Of a stretch of DNA of 64,000 nt, positions 53,507-62,143 are shown one piece after another; the stretch's first letter is position 1; each line of letters starts with the position of its first letter. Below the pieces are notes generated by a model. The model had not been told where the DNA came from and searched no databases. It was given only the letters and a program-made list of their open reading frames with translations. The position numbers and the translations under genes were made by a program. The DNA is taken from the NCBI RefSeq assembly GCF_026913015.1, contig NZ_JAPTYD010000003.1, positions 181,954-245,953 on the forward strand, in the 5' to 3' direction. The DNA comes from Paracoccus benzoatiresistens (lineage in GTDB: Bacteria > Pseudomonadota > Alphaproteobacteria > Rhodobacterales > Rhodobacteraceae).

Positions 53507-54943
53507 ATGCAGCTACAGAACCCGTCACCCGCCCTTTACAACGCGGACCTCGCCCCCGCGAAGGAACGCAAATGGGGTGCCTTCTCGATCTTCAACGTCT
53601 GGACCTCGGACGTGCACAGCCTTTGGGGCTATTACCTTGCCGCCAGCCTGTTCCTGCTGTGCGGCAGCTTCGTCAATTTCGTCCTGGCGATCGGAACCGG
53701 ATCGCTGGTGATCTTCGTGCTGATGACCCTGGTGGGCAATGCGGGCGTGCGCACGGGCGTGCCGTTTCCGGTGCTGGCGCGCGCGTCCTTCGGCACCTTC
53801 GGCGCAAACGTCCCGGCGCTTGTCCGCGCGGTCGTGGCCTGCTTCTGGTATGGCGCGCAGACCGCCGCCGCCGCCGGGGCGCTGGTCGCGCTGCTGATCC
53901 GCAGCCCCGCCATGCTGCAATTCCACGAAACGAGCTTCTTCCTGGGCCATTCGACCCTGACCGTGATCTGCTTCCTGATCGTCTGGGCCGCGCAGCTTAT
54001 GATCATCCAGAACGGGATGGAAACGGTTCGCCGCTTCCAGGACTGGGCCGGTCCCGCCGTCTGGATCGTCATGCTGGTTCTGGCGGTCTATCTGGTGGCG
54101 AAGTCCGGCACCTTCTCCTTTGGCTCCGAAATCCCGCAGGACGTGCTGATCGAGGTCACGCGCGACGCGGGCGTTCCCTATGCGCCCGGCAGCCTTGCCG
54201 CGCTGGCCGCCGTGGCCGCGACCTGGATCACCTATTTCGCGGCGCTTTACCTGAACTTCTGCGATTTCTCGCGCTATGCCACCGATGAACGGGCGCTGAT
54301 GAAGGGCAACCTGTGGGGACTGCCGGTGAACCTGCTGGCCTTCTGCCTGGTCGCGGGCGTGACCACCACCGCCGCCTATGCGGTGTACGGCGAGGTGCTG
54401 ATCCATCCCGAACAGATCTCGGCCAAGTTCGACAGCCTGTTCCTGGCGATCCTGGCGGCCCTGACCTTTGCCGTGGCGACCCTGGGCATCAACGTGGTGG
54501 CGAACTTCGTCTCGGCAGCCTTCGATTTCTCGAACGTCTTCCCCTCGCGGATTTCCTTCAAGGGCGGCGGCTATATCGCGGCGCTGATCTCGCTGGCGCT
54601 GTTTCCCTGGGCGCCGTGGGAAACGGGGGCCGCGAAGTTCGTGAACTTCATCGGATCGACCATGGGCCCGATCTTCGGGATCCTGATGGTGGACTACTAC
54701 CTGATCCGCAAATCGCACCTGGATGTCGCGGCGCTTTACCAGGAAAACGGAGAGTTTCGCTTCAGCAACGGCTGGCATTCCAAGGCCTTCATCGCCTTTG
54801 GTGTCGGCATCGTCTTTTCGTCGCTCTTGCCCACCTTCACCACGCTGCTGCCCGTCTGGTGGAGCACCTATGGCTGGTTCTTCGGCGTGGCCGTGGGCGG
54901 CGGCGTTTACTACGCCATGCGGCGCGGACAGGCACGGGGGTGA
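53507..54943 (+). CDS. NCS1-family nucleobase:cation symporter
   Basis: 478 residues with 12 hydrophobic segments. The NCS1 start NADLAPAKERKWGAFSIFNVW (here read as NADLAPAKERKWG and FSIFNVW), the GARVPFPVLARASFG-like loop (GVPFPVLARASFGTFG) and WGLPVNLLAF are present. The family carries allantoin, hydantoin, uracil, cytosine or purines. AGGAGG lies about 9 bases before the ATG. The neighbouring genes do not indicate the substrate. It lies immediately left of the genomic island, so it marks the original chromosomal neighbour of tRNA-Ala. Confidence 0.86.
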   Translation: MQLQNPSPALYNADLAPAKERKWGAFSIFNVWTSDVHSLWGYYLAASLFLLCGSFVNFVLAIGTGSLVIFVLMTLVGNAGVRTGVPFPVLARASFGTFGANVPALVRAVVACFWYGAQTAAAAGALVALLIRSPAMLQFHETSFFLGHSTLTVICFLIVWAAQLMIIQNGMETVRRFQDWAGPAVWIVMLVLAVYLVAKSGTFSFGSEIPQDVLIEVTRDAGVPYAPGSLAALAAVAATWITYFAALYLNFCDFSRYATDERALMKGNLWGLPVNLLAFCLVAGVTTTAAYAVYGEVLIHPEQISAKFDSLFLAILAALTFAVATLGINVVANFVSAAFDFSNVFPSRISFKGGGYIAALISLALFPWAPWETGAAKFVNFIGSTMGPIFGILMVDYYLIRKSHLDVAALYQENGEFRFSNGWHSKAFIAFGVGIVFSSLLPTFTTLLPVWWSTYGWFFGVAVGGGVYYAMRRGQARG

Positions 54944-54950
54944 GAGGAAA

Positions 54951-54968
54951 CTGGTGGAGCCGAGGGGA
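54951..54968. repeat. attL core of the island
   Basis: CTGGTGGAGCCGAGGGGA, identical to the tRNA-Ala 3' end at 63139-63156. It lies 7 bp after the NCS1 gene stop and is a displaced remnant of the tRNA end. Confidence 0.88.
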
Positions 54969-55029
54969 GGCTAAACCAACTCTCCTCGATGCCCTTTTCT
55001 CCTTGTATTGCTGGGCCAGAGCCACCACA

Positions 55030-55055
55030 CCTAGGCAGAATAACCTAGGCAGAAT
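55030..55055 (+). repeat. Tandem CCTAGGCAGAAT repeats, probable integrase arm-binding sites
   Basis: Two exact 12-bp copies at 55030-55041 and 55044-55055 (14-bp period) lie between attL and the integrase start. A third copy is at 63066-63077, near attR. The second copy sits just before the integrase ATG, so binding could also autoregulate the gene. Confidence 0.65.
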
Positions 55056-55066
55056 GGCGGTAACGG

Positions 55067-56536
55067 ATGGCTGGTAAGAGTAAGCGCGGCGGCGAACGCC
55101 ACCTTTGGCTGCAAGGGAATGTGTTTTGGTATCGGCAGCAGATACCGCAGGCTGTTCATGCTGTCATCGGCGGGCCGAAGTTTGTCCGCGTCAACCTGCA
55201 GACGGCAGACGTGATAGAGGCCAAGCGCCGCCGCGATGAACTGGAAAGCCAGACCCGCATTCAGTTCCTCCACATCAAGACGGGCCGCAGGGCTACGCTT
55301 GAATTGCCGGGGTGGAAGCCCCCTGAGGCTGACAAGCGGGCAACACTCGGGCCATCTGAGAGAGGCGCACTGTGGCGGGAAGCTGTAGCAGAGGCCGTTG
55401 CTGCCGAAGACGACTACATCGAAGGGATTGCCCGCGACCTTGCCGCTGAGGAAGCCGAACGGTTCCGCGATGATACCCAGCGCCGCGCCTTCAATGACGC
55501 CTTCAGGGGACGCGAGAAGGTTGACCATCATCTTGAAGCCTATCTCTCCTCTGTGGGGCTTGCCCCGAAGACCACCGGGGAGCGCCGGGGGTTAGTCGGA
55601 AAGATGGCCCGATGGGCAGCCGCGAAGGGACTAACCCTTGATCGCATCGACCGCAGGCAGGCGGGCAAGTATGTGACGGAGGAGATAGACCCGCTTCACC
55701 CTGTCACCCAGACAAAGCATCTGACTGCATTGCGGCAGTATTGGATTTACCTCGCCAAGCGCGGGCACGTCGACCTGCCAGCAGGGGAGGACCGGAATAA
55801 TGGTTGGCCTTGGGATGGTCAGAAGACCGAGAAGCGCGGCAAGCGGGTGGAGCGGGGCAGCAAGGTGGAGGAGGAAAGACCCTTCACCGATGATGAGGTG
55901 CGCAAGCTGCTGTATGCGTCCTGGCCCATGAAGAAGCCCGATTGGGAAAGCCAGATAAGGGACGCCACGACCATCAGCCTGTTGACCGGGATGCGGCTTG
56001 CCGAGGTGCTAACGTTGTGGGTCGGGGACGTGGATGGGGATTGGTTCGACATAAAGGAAGGCAAGACCGAAGCGGCTGCCCGCAGGGTACCCATTCACCC
56101 CGACCTTAAGGCCATCGTTGAGCGCCGCACCGAGGGCAAGGACGGGACCGATTGGCTGTTCCATGAATTGAAGATCGAACGCGACCCTGGGGACACCTTC
56201 GGGAAACGCTTCAAGAGGTTCCGCGAGGCCGTGGGCGTGGATGATCGGCGTGAAGGCGTGAGGCGGTCACTGGTCAACTTCCACTCAGCCCGGCGCTGGT
56301 TCGCTACCAAGGCCCGACATGCGGGACACCTGAAGGAGACCATAGCGCAGATCGTCGGACACAGGGCAGACAAGAGCGATGTGACCTTTGGTGTCTATGC
56401 AAAGGGGGCCAGCGAGGAGCAGTTGAGGGCTTGTGTCGAGGCAGTGAAGCTACCTAAGGCCAGCTATCGGCAAGACCCCCAAATCCTCGCAGCGCCCCCG
56501 GATGTTTTCTGCCACGGCTCCGAAAGCCCACATTAA
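55067..56536 (+). CDS. Tyrosine recombinase (island integrase)
   Basis: 489 residues. The N-terminal part (about 8-60) resembles the DUF6538 arm-binding region (RHLWLQGNVFWYRQQIP). A SAM-like core-binding domain follows (about 150-240), then the catalytic domain with R310 (TGMRLAEVL), the HxxR pair H406/R409 (HSARRWF), H432 (IVGHRADKS) and the nucleophile Y444 (FGVYAKG). All catalytic residues are present, so it should be active. Position beside attL and the tRNA target make it the enzyme that integrated this island. Confidence 0.93.
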   Translation: MAGKSKRGGERHLWLQGNVFWYRQQIPQAVHAVIGGPKFVRVNLQTADVIEAKRRRDELESQTRIQFLHIKTGRRATLELPGWKPPEADKRATLGPSERGALWREAVAEAVAAEDDYIEGIARDLAAEEAERFRDDTQRRAFNDAFRGREKVDHHLEAYLSSVGLAPKTTGERRGLVGKMARWAAAKGLTLDRIDRRQAGKYVTEEIDPLHPVTQTKHLTALRQYWIYLAKRGHVDLPAGEDRNNGWPWDGQKTEKRGKRVERGSKVEEERPFTDDEVRKLLYASWPMKKPDWESQIRDATTISLLTGMRLAEVLTLWVGDVDGDWFDIKEGKTEAAARRVPIHPDLKAIVERRTEGKDGTDWLFHELKIERDPGDTFGKRFKRFREAVGVDDRREGVRRSLVNFHSARRWFATKARHAGHLKETIAQIVGHRADKSDVTFGVYAKGASEEQLRACVEAVKLPKASYRQDPQILAAPPDVFCHGSESPH

Positions 56537-56658
56537 ATAGAGGAAATGGGCAGCTTCCCCCGGTGGGGAGTCTGTGTTTACCAGAATAACTGAGGCCGCT
56601 TGACCAGCATTAGGGTTGTTCTCAAATGGCGCTGCTACCTTCCATCAAACAGGTGATC

Positions 56659-56994
56659 ATGCGTCCCTTCCCTCTTCTGCTGTCGGTTTTCAGCGTGGCT
56701 ACTGCCGTTCCCGCCTCTGCTAGAACAGTTCATCTTCAATCATGCGTAGCTACCATCGGGGGCTTCTGCCCTGTTGAAACGGTCGGTGGAGGACTGGCGG
56801 CGCTGGTCGTGTTCTTTTTCGCAGGAATACCGCTGAGGTTCATGATCAAGAGACACATCCGCAGGAGAGTTTCTGACGATCCCGGCTATGTTCCCTCAGA
56901 CGCGCTGACCGCGACATATCGCAACGCAGGGCGTCTAACGCTGATGGTTGTGGGGCTTATCGTCGCTGCATCCATGTTTTCTTCGATGAAGTGA
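56659..56994 (+). CDS. Small membrane protein of unknown function
   Basis: 111 residues. A signal-peptide-like N-terminus (MRPFPLLLSVFSVATAVPASA) is followed by two cysteines (SCVATIGGFCP), a transmembrane helix (about 48-63), a basic loop and a second helix near the C-terminus (about 90-107). An earlier in-frame ATG at 56626 lacks a ribosome site. No family recognised. It belongs to the island and lies between the two recombinase genes. Confidence 0.55.
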   Translation: MRPFPLLLSVFSVATAVPASARTVHLQSCVATIGGFCPVETVGGGLAALVVFFFAGIPLRFMIKRHIRRRVSDDPGYVPSDALTATYRNAGRLTLMVVGLIVAASMFSSMK

Positions 56995-57019
56995 ATACCC
57001 CTGCATAAGTTCGCTTCCC

Positions 57020-57142
57020 TGCCCACAGGGTGTTCCCATATGGGCAGTTAGGAAGATACCAGATGGGGTGCCCATAAGGGTTGACTTCGAATTTTGGGCA
57101 GTCTTTTATGTGGGCATGATCCTTGTTGGCAGGAGATGCCCA
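57020..57142 (+). promoter_or_regulatory. res-like site array upstream of the serine recombinase
   Basis: The hexamer TGCCCA or its complement TGGGCA occurs six times in 123 bp: 57020(+), 57041(-), 57069(+), 57095(-), 57111(-), 57137(+). Paired, they delimit segments of 27, 32 and 32 bp, the size and number of subsites I, II and III of Tn3-type res sites. The last overlaps the recombinase start codon. Confidence 0.55.
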
Positions 57143-57780
57143 TGTCCCGTACCGTCCTTTACGCCCGTGTCTCGACTTCGGACCAGACCACAGCCCACCA
57201 GAAGGCCCAGGCTGAGGCGGCAGGCTTCACGATTGATGAGGTAATTGCCGATGAAGGAGTGTCGGGTATCGGCACGACCTTGCGGGAGAGGCGCGAAGGA
57301 AAGCGGCTGTACGACAAGCTGCGGCATGGGGACACGCTGGTGGTGCGCTGGGTGGATCGCTTGGGCAGGAACTATCAGGATGTCACAGACACGATCCGGG
57401 AGTTTATGCGACAGGGCGTGGTGGTCAGGACTGTGATCAATGGCCTGACCTTCGACGGAGCCACCAAAGACCCCATGCAGCAGGCTGTGAGAGACGCTCT
57501 GATCGGCTTCATGGCCGCGACAGCACAGGCACAGGCCGAGGCGACCAAAGAGGCTCAGAAGGCCGGAATTGCCCACCACAGGGCAGCGGACCCGACGAAG
57601 TACCGGGGCAGGAAGCCCAGCTTCACCCGCGATCAACTGGACATGATGCGGGACATGCTGGCGCAGGGTGCAGGGGCATCAGCCATAGCCAAGGCCACGG
57701 GAATGACGCGACCCACAGTGCAGCGGCTGAGGGAGGACATGGCGGGAGCCGAGGCGGTCTTAACAAGGTGGGGAGGGTGA
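57142..57780 (+). CDS. Serine recombinase (resolvase/invertase)
   Basis: 212 residues. The catalytic domain starts MSRTVLYARVSTSDQ with nucleophile S11 and has RWVDRLGRNYQDV (about 65-77) and the long E-helix with GFMAATAQAQAEATKE (about 115-130). A C-terminal helix-turn-helix (about 165-200, GASAIAKATGMTRPTVQRL) binds DNA. GGAG lies 7 bases before the ATG at 57142; the ATG at 57136 is too close to it. It is preceded by a res-like array. A role in resolving dimers or cointegrates of the island is likely. Confidence 0.92.
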   Translation: MSRTVLYARVSTSDQTTAHQKAQAEAAGFTIDEVIADEGVSGIGTTLRERREGKRLYDKLRHGDTLVVRWVDRLGRNYQDVTDTIREFMRQGVVVRTVINGLTFDGATKDPMQQAVRDALIGFMAATAQAQAEATKEAQKAGIAHHRAADPTKYRGRKPSFTRDQLDMMRDMLAQGAGASAIAKATGMTRPTVQRLREDMAGAEAVLTRWGG

Positions 57781-57840
57781 CAGAACTACCCACAAATGAT
57801 TGTAATATATAGTTATTTTACTTCGGTATGATGGGGGATA

Positions 57841-57877
57841 ATGGTGTTTCCACGTTATAAAACACGAGGGACACCAT
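57841..57877 (+). promoter_or_regulatory. Alternative inverted repeats in the leader of the small gene
   Basis: ATGGTGT (57841-57847) is complementary to ACACCAT (57871-57877), while GTGTTT (57844-57849) is complementary to AAACAC (57860-57865). The two pairings compete, and the longer one encloses the GAGGGA ribosome site of the ORF at 57879. Confidence 0.35.
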
Positions 57878-57878
57878 C

Positions 57879-58046
57879 ATGAACGTCTATCTAGGGCGCG
57901 GTCGACACCGCATCGAACTGGAACTTCACCGGCATTGGGTCTGGTACCGGCTGCCCTACATCGGCCAAGGCCATTGGACCAGGAACAGCGGATGGGCTGT
58001 TGATGGCTGGCCGGAAGTGGCCGGGGAAGGCCCACAGGTCTGGTGA
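57879..58046 (+). CDS. Possible 55-residue tryptophan-rich small protein
   Basis: A short open frame starts ATG at 57879 after GAGGGACA and ends at TGA 58046. It encodes MNVYLGRGRHRIELELHRHW at the start and has seven tryptophans in 55 residues. Its leader is AT-rich and holds two mutually exclusive inverted repeats (see the site at 57841-57877). No homologue is recognised. Ribosome site and structured leader support it; nothing else does. Confidence 0.45.
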   Translation: MNVYLGRGRHRIELELHRHWVWYRLPYIGQGHWTRNSGWAVDGWPEVAGEGPQVW

Positions 58047-58296
58047 ACCTGGCGCAATGCCACCGGACACTGCAGGGGGATCGCTACGGCGGTCCCTTTT
58101 CCATTTCCGGGGGGACTGATCAGGGCAGCGCCACAGGGCCTCTGAGAGAGCCGTGTAGAGCCTCTACGGGCGGAAGCGGGGCAAGGGGACCAAAGCAGGC
58201 GGGAAGGGCGGCAGGCGGGCCGCTTAGAGGCAGGGATTGCCCCTTCGACTTCAACAGCAACAACATCCGCGTGATCGACCGGGAGAGCAATGAGCG
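58043..58296 (+). pseudogene. Left fragment of a phage antirepressor-like (BRO-N) gene
   Basis: A frame beginning with a GTG that overlaps the preceding small ORF runs into the IS256 left end. Its last codons read PFDFNSNNIRVIDRESNER, the typical opening of a BRO-N domain, after about 65 residues of low-complexity Gly/Arg-rich sequence that may not be coding. The remainder of such a gene appears on the other side of the IS at 59649. It has been cut by the IS or by a rearrangement through it. Confidence 0.45.
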
Positions 58297-59648
58297 AAAG
58301 TTGGTGATGCCCTGAGGGGCGGCATATCATGGCGGTGTTCACGCGCCGTCAATTCTCAGCCGAGAAAGGGATATGCCACATGCCAGAGAATACCATCACC
58401 CAGCTCCCCGATCCATCGGGATTCAGCGCCGATGCATTCACCGACGTCCTGCGCAATGGGGCGCGCAAGCTGATCGAACAAGCGATCCACGCCGAGTTGG
58501 CGGTGCTGATGGCCGCCTTTTCCAAGGAGAAGCTTGAGGATGGGCGTGCGCGCCTGGTGCGCCACGGACACTTACCCGAACGCGAGGTGATGACCGGGAT
58601 TGGTCCCGTGCCGGTGAAAGTGCCGCGGGTGCGCGATCGCAAGTCCGGTGAGGACAAGATCACCTTCACGCCCAGCATCCTGCCGCGATACCTGCGCAAG
58701 GCGAAATCAGTGGAGGAGCTGCTGCCCTGGCTTTATCTCAAGGGGGTCAGCACGGGGGACTTCAGCGAAGCCTTGGCAGCGCTTCTTGGCCCCAATGCCA
58801 ATGGGCTTTCCGCCAAGACGATCACGCGGCTGAAGGCGGATTGGTGGAACGACTATGAGGCTTGGCAAAGGCGCGACCTGAGCCATCGGCGCTTTCTCTA
58901 CATCTGGGCCGACGGGGTGTATTTCAAACCGCGCATGGCTGAGGAAAGGCAATGCGTTCTGGTGATCGTCGGGGCCGATGAATATGGCCACAAGGAGCTT
59001 CTGGCGATGATCGACGGCTTCCGCGAAAGCACCGAGAGCTGGCGTGAGCTCTTGCTCGATCTGAGGCGCCGGGGCCTGAAGCAGGATCCGAAGCTGGCCA
59101 TCGGCGACGGCGCGCTCGGGTTCTGGACCGCCCTGCGCGAGGTCTTCGCCACCACGCGCGAACAGCGCTGTTGGGTCCACAAGACAATGAACGTGCTGAA
59201 CGCGCTGCCGAAGTCGCTGCAGGACAAGGCCAAGAGCCATCTCCACGACATCTGGCAGGCTGAAACAAAGGCCGAGGCCGGCGCCGCCTTCGACTTTTTC
59301 GTTGAGACCTACGGGGTCAAATACGACAAGGCCGTTGCCAAGCTGGTCAAGGATCGCGAGGCGTTGCTGACCTTTTACGACTACCCGGCCGAACACTGGA
59401 AACACATCCGAACATCCAATCCAATTGAAAGCACCTTTGCGACCGTTCGGCACCGCACGAAACGCACCAAAGGTTGCCTCAGCCGCAGGACCGGGCTGGC
59501 CATGGCCTTCAAGCTGATGATGTCGGCGCAGGGGAAATGGCGCAAACTCGACGGCCAGAACCGTCTGCCGGAGATCATCCAGGGGGTTGAGTTCCGCGAC
59601 GGCCTCCGCCAACTTCAAGCCGCCGCCTGATCAGGCGTCACCAACTTT
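58297..59648 (+). mobile_element. IS256-family insertion sequence
   Basis: 1352 bp bounded by imperfect 27-bp inverted repeats (58297-58323 and 59622-59648, about 20 of 27 matching, beginning AAAGTTGGTGA on both sides). It contains one complete transposase gene, and the right repeat includes its stop codon. No 8- or 9-bp target duplication is visible in the immediate flanks, which suggests a rearrangement after insertion. Confidence 0.85.
58380..59630 (+). CDS. IS256-family transposase
   Basis: 416 residues, mutator-type DDE transposase. The catalytic residues are visible as aspartate in IWADGVYFKPR (about 182), aspartate in AIGDGALGFW (about 243) and glutamate in TSNPIESTFATVRHRT (about 350). 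The family N-terminus with LIEQAIHAELAVLM and the VPRVRDR segment is present. The ATG at 58380 follows AAAGGGA; an in-frame ATG at 58329 adds residues from the inverted-repeat region. It appears intact and could be active. Confidence 0.93.
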   Translation: MPENTITQLPDPSGFSADAFTDVLRNGARKLIEQAIHAELAVLMAAFSKEKLEDGRARLVRHGHLPEREVMTGIGPVPVKVPRVRDRKSGEDKITFTPSILPRYLRKAKSVEELLPWLYLKGVSTGDFSEALAALLGPNANGLSAKTITRLKADWWNDYEAWQRRDLSHRRFLYIWADGVYFKPRMAEERQCVLVIVGADEYGHKELLAMIDGFRESTESWRELLLDLRRRGLKQDPKLAIGDGALGFWTALREVFATTREQRCWVHKTMNVLNALPKSLQDKAKSHLHDIWQAETKAEAGAAFDFFVETYGVKYDKAVAKLVKDREALLTFYDYPAEHWKHIRTSNPIESTFATVRHRTKRTKGCLSRRTGLAMAFKLMMSAQGKWRKLDGQNRLPEIIQGVEFRDGLRQLQAAA

Positions 59649-60240
59649 TGCCCATATCTCCGACCGGGACGGTAACCCTTGGTTCGCTGTCGCAGACATC
59701 TGCCGAGTGCTTGGCATTTCGAACACATCGGACGCCACGAATTATCTCGATCAGACCGAGGTTAATCGCCTCAAGCTGACCGCAGGCCGTGGCCCCTCGA
59801 ACCTGATCATCAGCGAGAGCGGCCTCTACAAGCTGGTCCTCCGCAGCGACAAGGCTGAGGCCAAGCCGTTCCAAGACTGGGTGACCAAGGTCGTCCTCCC
59901 CGCGATCCGCAAGGACGGAGCCTATGTGGCTGGCGAGGAGAAGGTAGCGACCGGCGAGATGAGCGAGGACGAGTTCATCCTCCGCGCCGTGATCCATGAT
60001 GCAGCGCAGGAGCATGCTGTATTTTGTGGTATTTCCTTTGAAAAACCACAAGATGATGTCCCAGGGCAGGTTCGGGCGATGGGGCAATTGTTTGAAAAAA
60101 GCCCATTTAAGATCAACGGTTTAGATAAGGAATTTGATAACCACCCCCATATGAGGGAGACCCCAATGATTGCTACATCAGATGAACTGAACACCTCACG
60201 ACCATCGTCCCCAAGTCAGTTCACCTTCAGGTGGCCCTAG
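59649..60240 (+). pseudogene. Phage antirepressor (BRO-N) gene fragment, 5' end lost at the IS
   Basis: From just outside the IS right repeat the frame reads HISDRDGNPWFAVADICRV and continues through a clear BRO-N domain (LITESGLYKLVLRS-like, here LIISESGLYKLVLRS; FQDWVTKVVLPAIRKDG) for about 100 residues. It ends in an unrelated tail that runs into the island repeats. BRO-N proteins are DNA-binding antirepressors of phages and islands. The start codon and first residues are missing, and the C-terminal domain expected after BRO-N is short. Confidence 0.65.
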
Positions 60241-60776
60241 AGGTGATCCTGAAGATGCCCTTGATGCGATGGTCCAATTGAAGCTGCAACTGACGACGAC
60301 AGCCATTATCACCTGACCGTCTTCACCGCCTCGTGGTCTTCCCCTTATCGTCGGGTTGAAGCTGCACCCTACTATGCCGGGCATCGTGACCTGCCCACCG
60401 TCACGGCTCTGTAGTCTTCCCGACTGTCCTGGCCCAGCGCCTTCCCCTTGTGTCCTGCCTTCGGCCCTCTTGATTACCCCTCCCACATGAGGGAACCATG
60501 AATGTACCTACCTATGGGTTACCTTATCATCTCACGACCATCATCATCCCCAGATCAGTCCCACCTGAGATGCCCGGCCTTGTAGCAAACGCATCAACGT
60601 CTGAGGTACCGTTACAGTCTGTTACACCTTATCATGCTGCCATGGAGGCAGAACCATCAACAATGCGCTTCTTGCGCTTCGCAGGCCGGGCGGAGAAGCC
60701 TTAGGGTTGATGACAACGAGAGAAACCTGCGGAATAAGGTGAGCCGAGGGAAGTTCACCGCAGGATTCTTGCTCCA
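60241..60776. repeat. Spacer with 78-bp repeats A and B plus a shared block
   Basis: No supported gene in 536 bp. Two head-to-tail diverged units begin with GAAGCTGCA at 60280 and 60358 (78-bp period) and end in GT(G/A)GTCTTCCC. They are followed by CCTTGTGTCCTGCCTTCG (about 60445-60462), which recurs near 62574. Partial units lie before (about 60190-60235) and after (about 60530-60565). Confidence 0.6.
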
Positions 60777-61814
60777 ATGCTTAGCTACGATGGAAGTAAA
60801 GGATTTGCGTCTGTAATCATCCGCATACTTCTTCCGCCGACGCTGGTGTTGTTGCTCCTAACACCGCCTTTATGGATGATGAAATCCACCGCCACCCGCC
60901 AGCATAGTGCAGAGCAGGAAGCTGCCCGCCAGATCGAGAGAGCCAACCAATCCATAGAAGAGAAATGTTCCGGCGCTGGCTCACTTATATCGTGCGAAAA
61001 CGAGGTGATAGATGCCAGCCGCGATTACGAGCGCGGCGAATATGATCTGGCTGCCCAGCAAGACATGGCTCAGTATGCCTTGTTTGGGCTCTTTGTCGCT
61101 TGGTCCGGCGTCCTCGTAACCTCTGTGGCGACGTTCTTCGTCTATCGGACGCTTCAAGCGACTTTGGCTGCCGTTGGCGAGGCAGAGAAAGCCACTGCTG
61201 TAGCGCGGGATGCCACCCAAGTAACCGCCCGACAGTTCCGTGCATCCTTCAAGCCTTGGATTAACGTCGAACTGCGCGGCCCCTTCTTGGGGGGAGGAGA
61301 ATGTGCTTCTCAAGTCAGATCGCTGGAGCCTGATGAGGTTGAGCGACCAGTCTCCATCCAAGCCCAGGCTTTCGTGCACAGCATTGGTAGCATTCCAGCC
61401 ATCATTGACGATTTCGATATTCGGCTCATGGAAGGACCGGAATGGCCTTATGTGCCCAATTCCCCTCGTGAACTAGGAGGGGGGAAAGAAAACTTCTTCG
61501 CCATCATGCATGAAGGTCAATCTATTCAGATTGATCCCGAACTTGGCATAACCACTAACCTCGCCCCTCTTGCCGTCATAGTGTTGACCCGAGAAAATTA
61601 TCGCAGTTTCCGGATGAACCCGCCTCCTATCGTGGGCTGGGTGTCCTACTCTGATCCTCTCGGCGTTCGGTACAAGCATCACTTCGCGTTTGTCGCAAAG
61701 CCCGCATGGGGAGATAAATTCCTCCGCTACGGAGGCAGACGGCTCAACTATGAGCGAGAGGTTGAAGACGGCCGGGACCAGCAAGGACCGCACCTTGGAG
61801 GGCTTGCTACATAA
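60777..61814 (+). CDS. Two-helix membrane protein of unknown function
   Basis: 345 residues. An N-terminal transmembrane helix (about 13-34, RILLPPTLVLLLL) is followed by a polar helical segment rich in Glu/Ala/Gln (about 38-95), a second helix (about 98-124, ALFGLFVAWSGVLVTSVATFF) and RTLQATLAAVGEAEKATAVA (coiled-coil-like). A cytoplasmic or periplasmic beta-rich domain follows (about 155-330). This layout is common among hypothetical proteins of alphaproteobacterial islands. It is alone between two repeat-bearing spacers. Function unknown. Confidence 0.65.
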   Translation: MLSYDGSKGFASVIIRILLPPTLVLLLLTPPLWMMKSTATRQHSAEQEAARQIERANQSIEEKCSGAGSLISCENEVIDASRDYERGEYDLAAQQDMAQYALFGLFVAWSGVLVTSVATFFVYRTLQATLAAVGEAEKATAVARDATQVTARQFRASFKPWINVELRGPFLGGGECASQVRSLEPDEVERPVSIQAQAFVHSIGSIPAIIDDFDIRLMEGPEWPYVPNSPRELGGGKENFFAIMHEGQSIQIDPELGITTNLAPLAVIVLTRENYRSFRMNPPPIVGWVSYSDPLGVRYKHHFAFVAKPAWGDKFLRYGGRRLNYEREVEDGRDQQGPHLGGLAT

Positions 61815-62143
61815 GGCCGGAGATACCCCTAGAGGTGAATCTGAAGCTGCTTCTGAGTATGGGTGAAGGTCGACGGAAGCCGCACCTAACGATGAGAGCC
61901 ATCATCATCCAACCATCATCGTTCCCCCATGGTCCCTCTCTCATCGATGGACTGAAGCTGCTCTGATCGCTGCCAGCCTTCATGGCTAGGCCATCACCAT
62001 CTCACCTTCATTCTTCCGTCATGTCGCCCATGCACCTGCTGGCAGCATTGGCTCCGTGCTGCCTTCAGTGGCGGTGACAGGTCCTGCATGGGCGGCATGA
62101 CCGAGGAATGATCCTCCATCTTCTCTGTCACAAGGAACCATCA
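61815..62143. repeat. Spacer with 78-bp repeats E and D
   Basis: No supported gene in 329 bp. Units begin with GAAGC at 61876 and GAAGCTG at 61954, again exactly 78 bp apart. They carry the CCATCATC-rich central part of the family. A partial unit starts at 61843 (GAAGCTGCT), preceded by CCTAGAGGTGA, which also occurs at about 60236. Confidence 0.6.

Noticed and set aside
54969..55020. Possible tRNA remnant beyond attL
   Set aside because: Similarity to the tRNA ends after the 18-bp core; the rest cannot fold as a tRNA.
60498..60704. 68-codon frame with a GAGGGA ribosome-like site in the repeat region
   Set aside because: The GAGGGA-ATG module is part of the island repeats and occurs similarly near 60150. 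The peptide is low in information, so coding is not supported.
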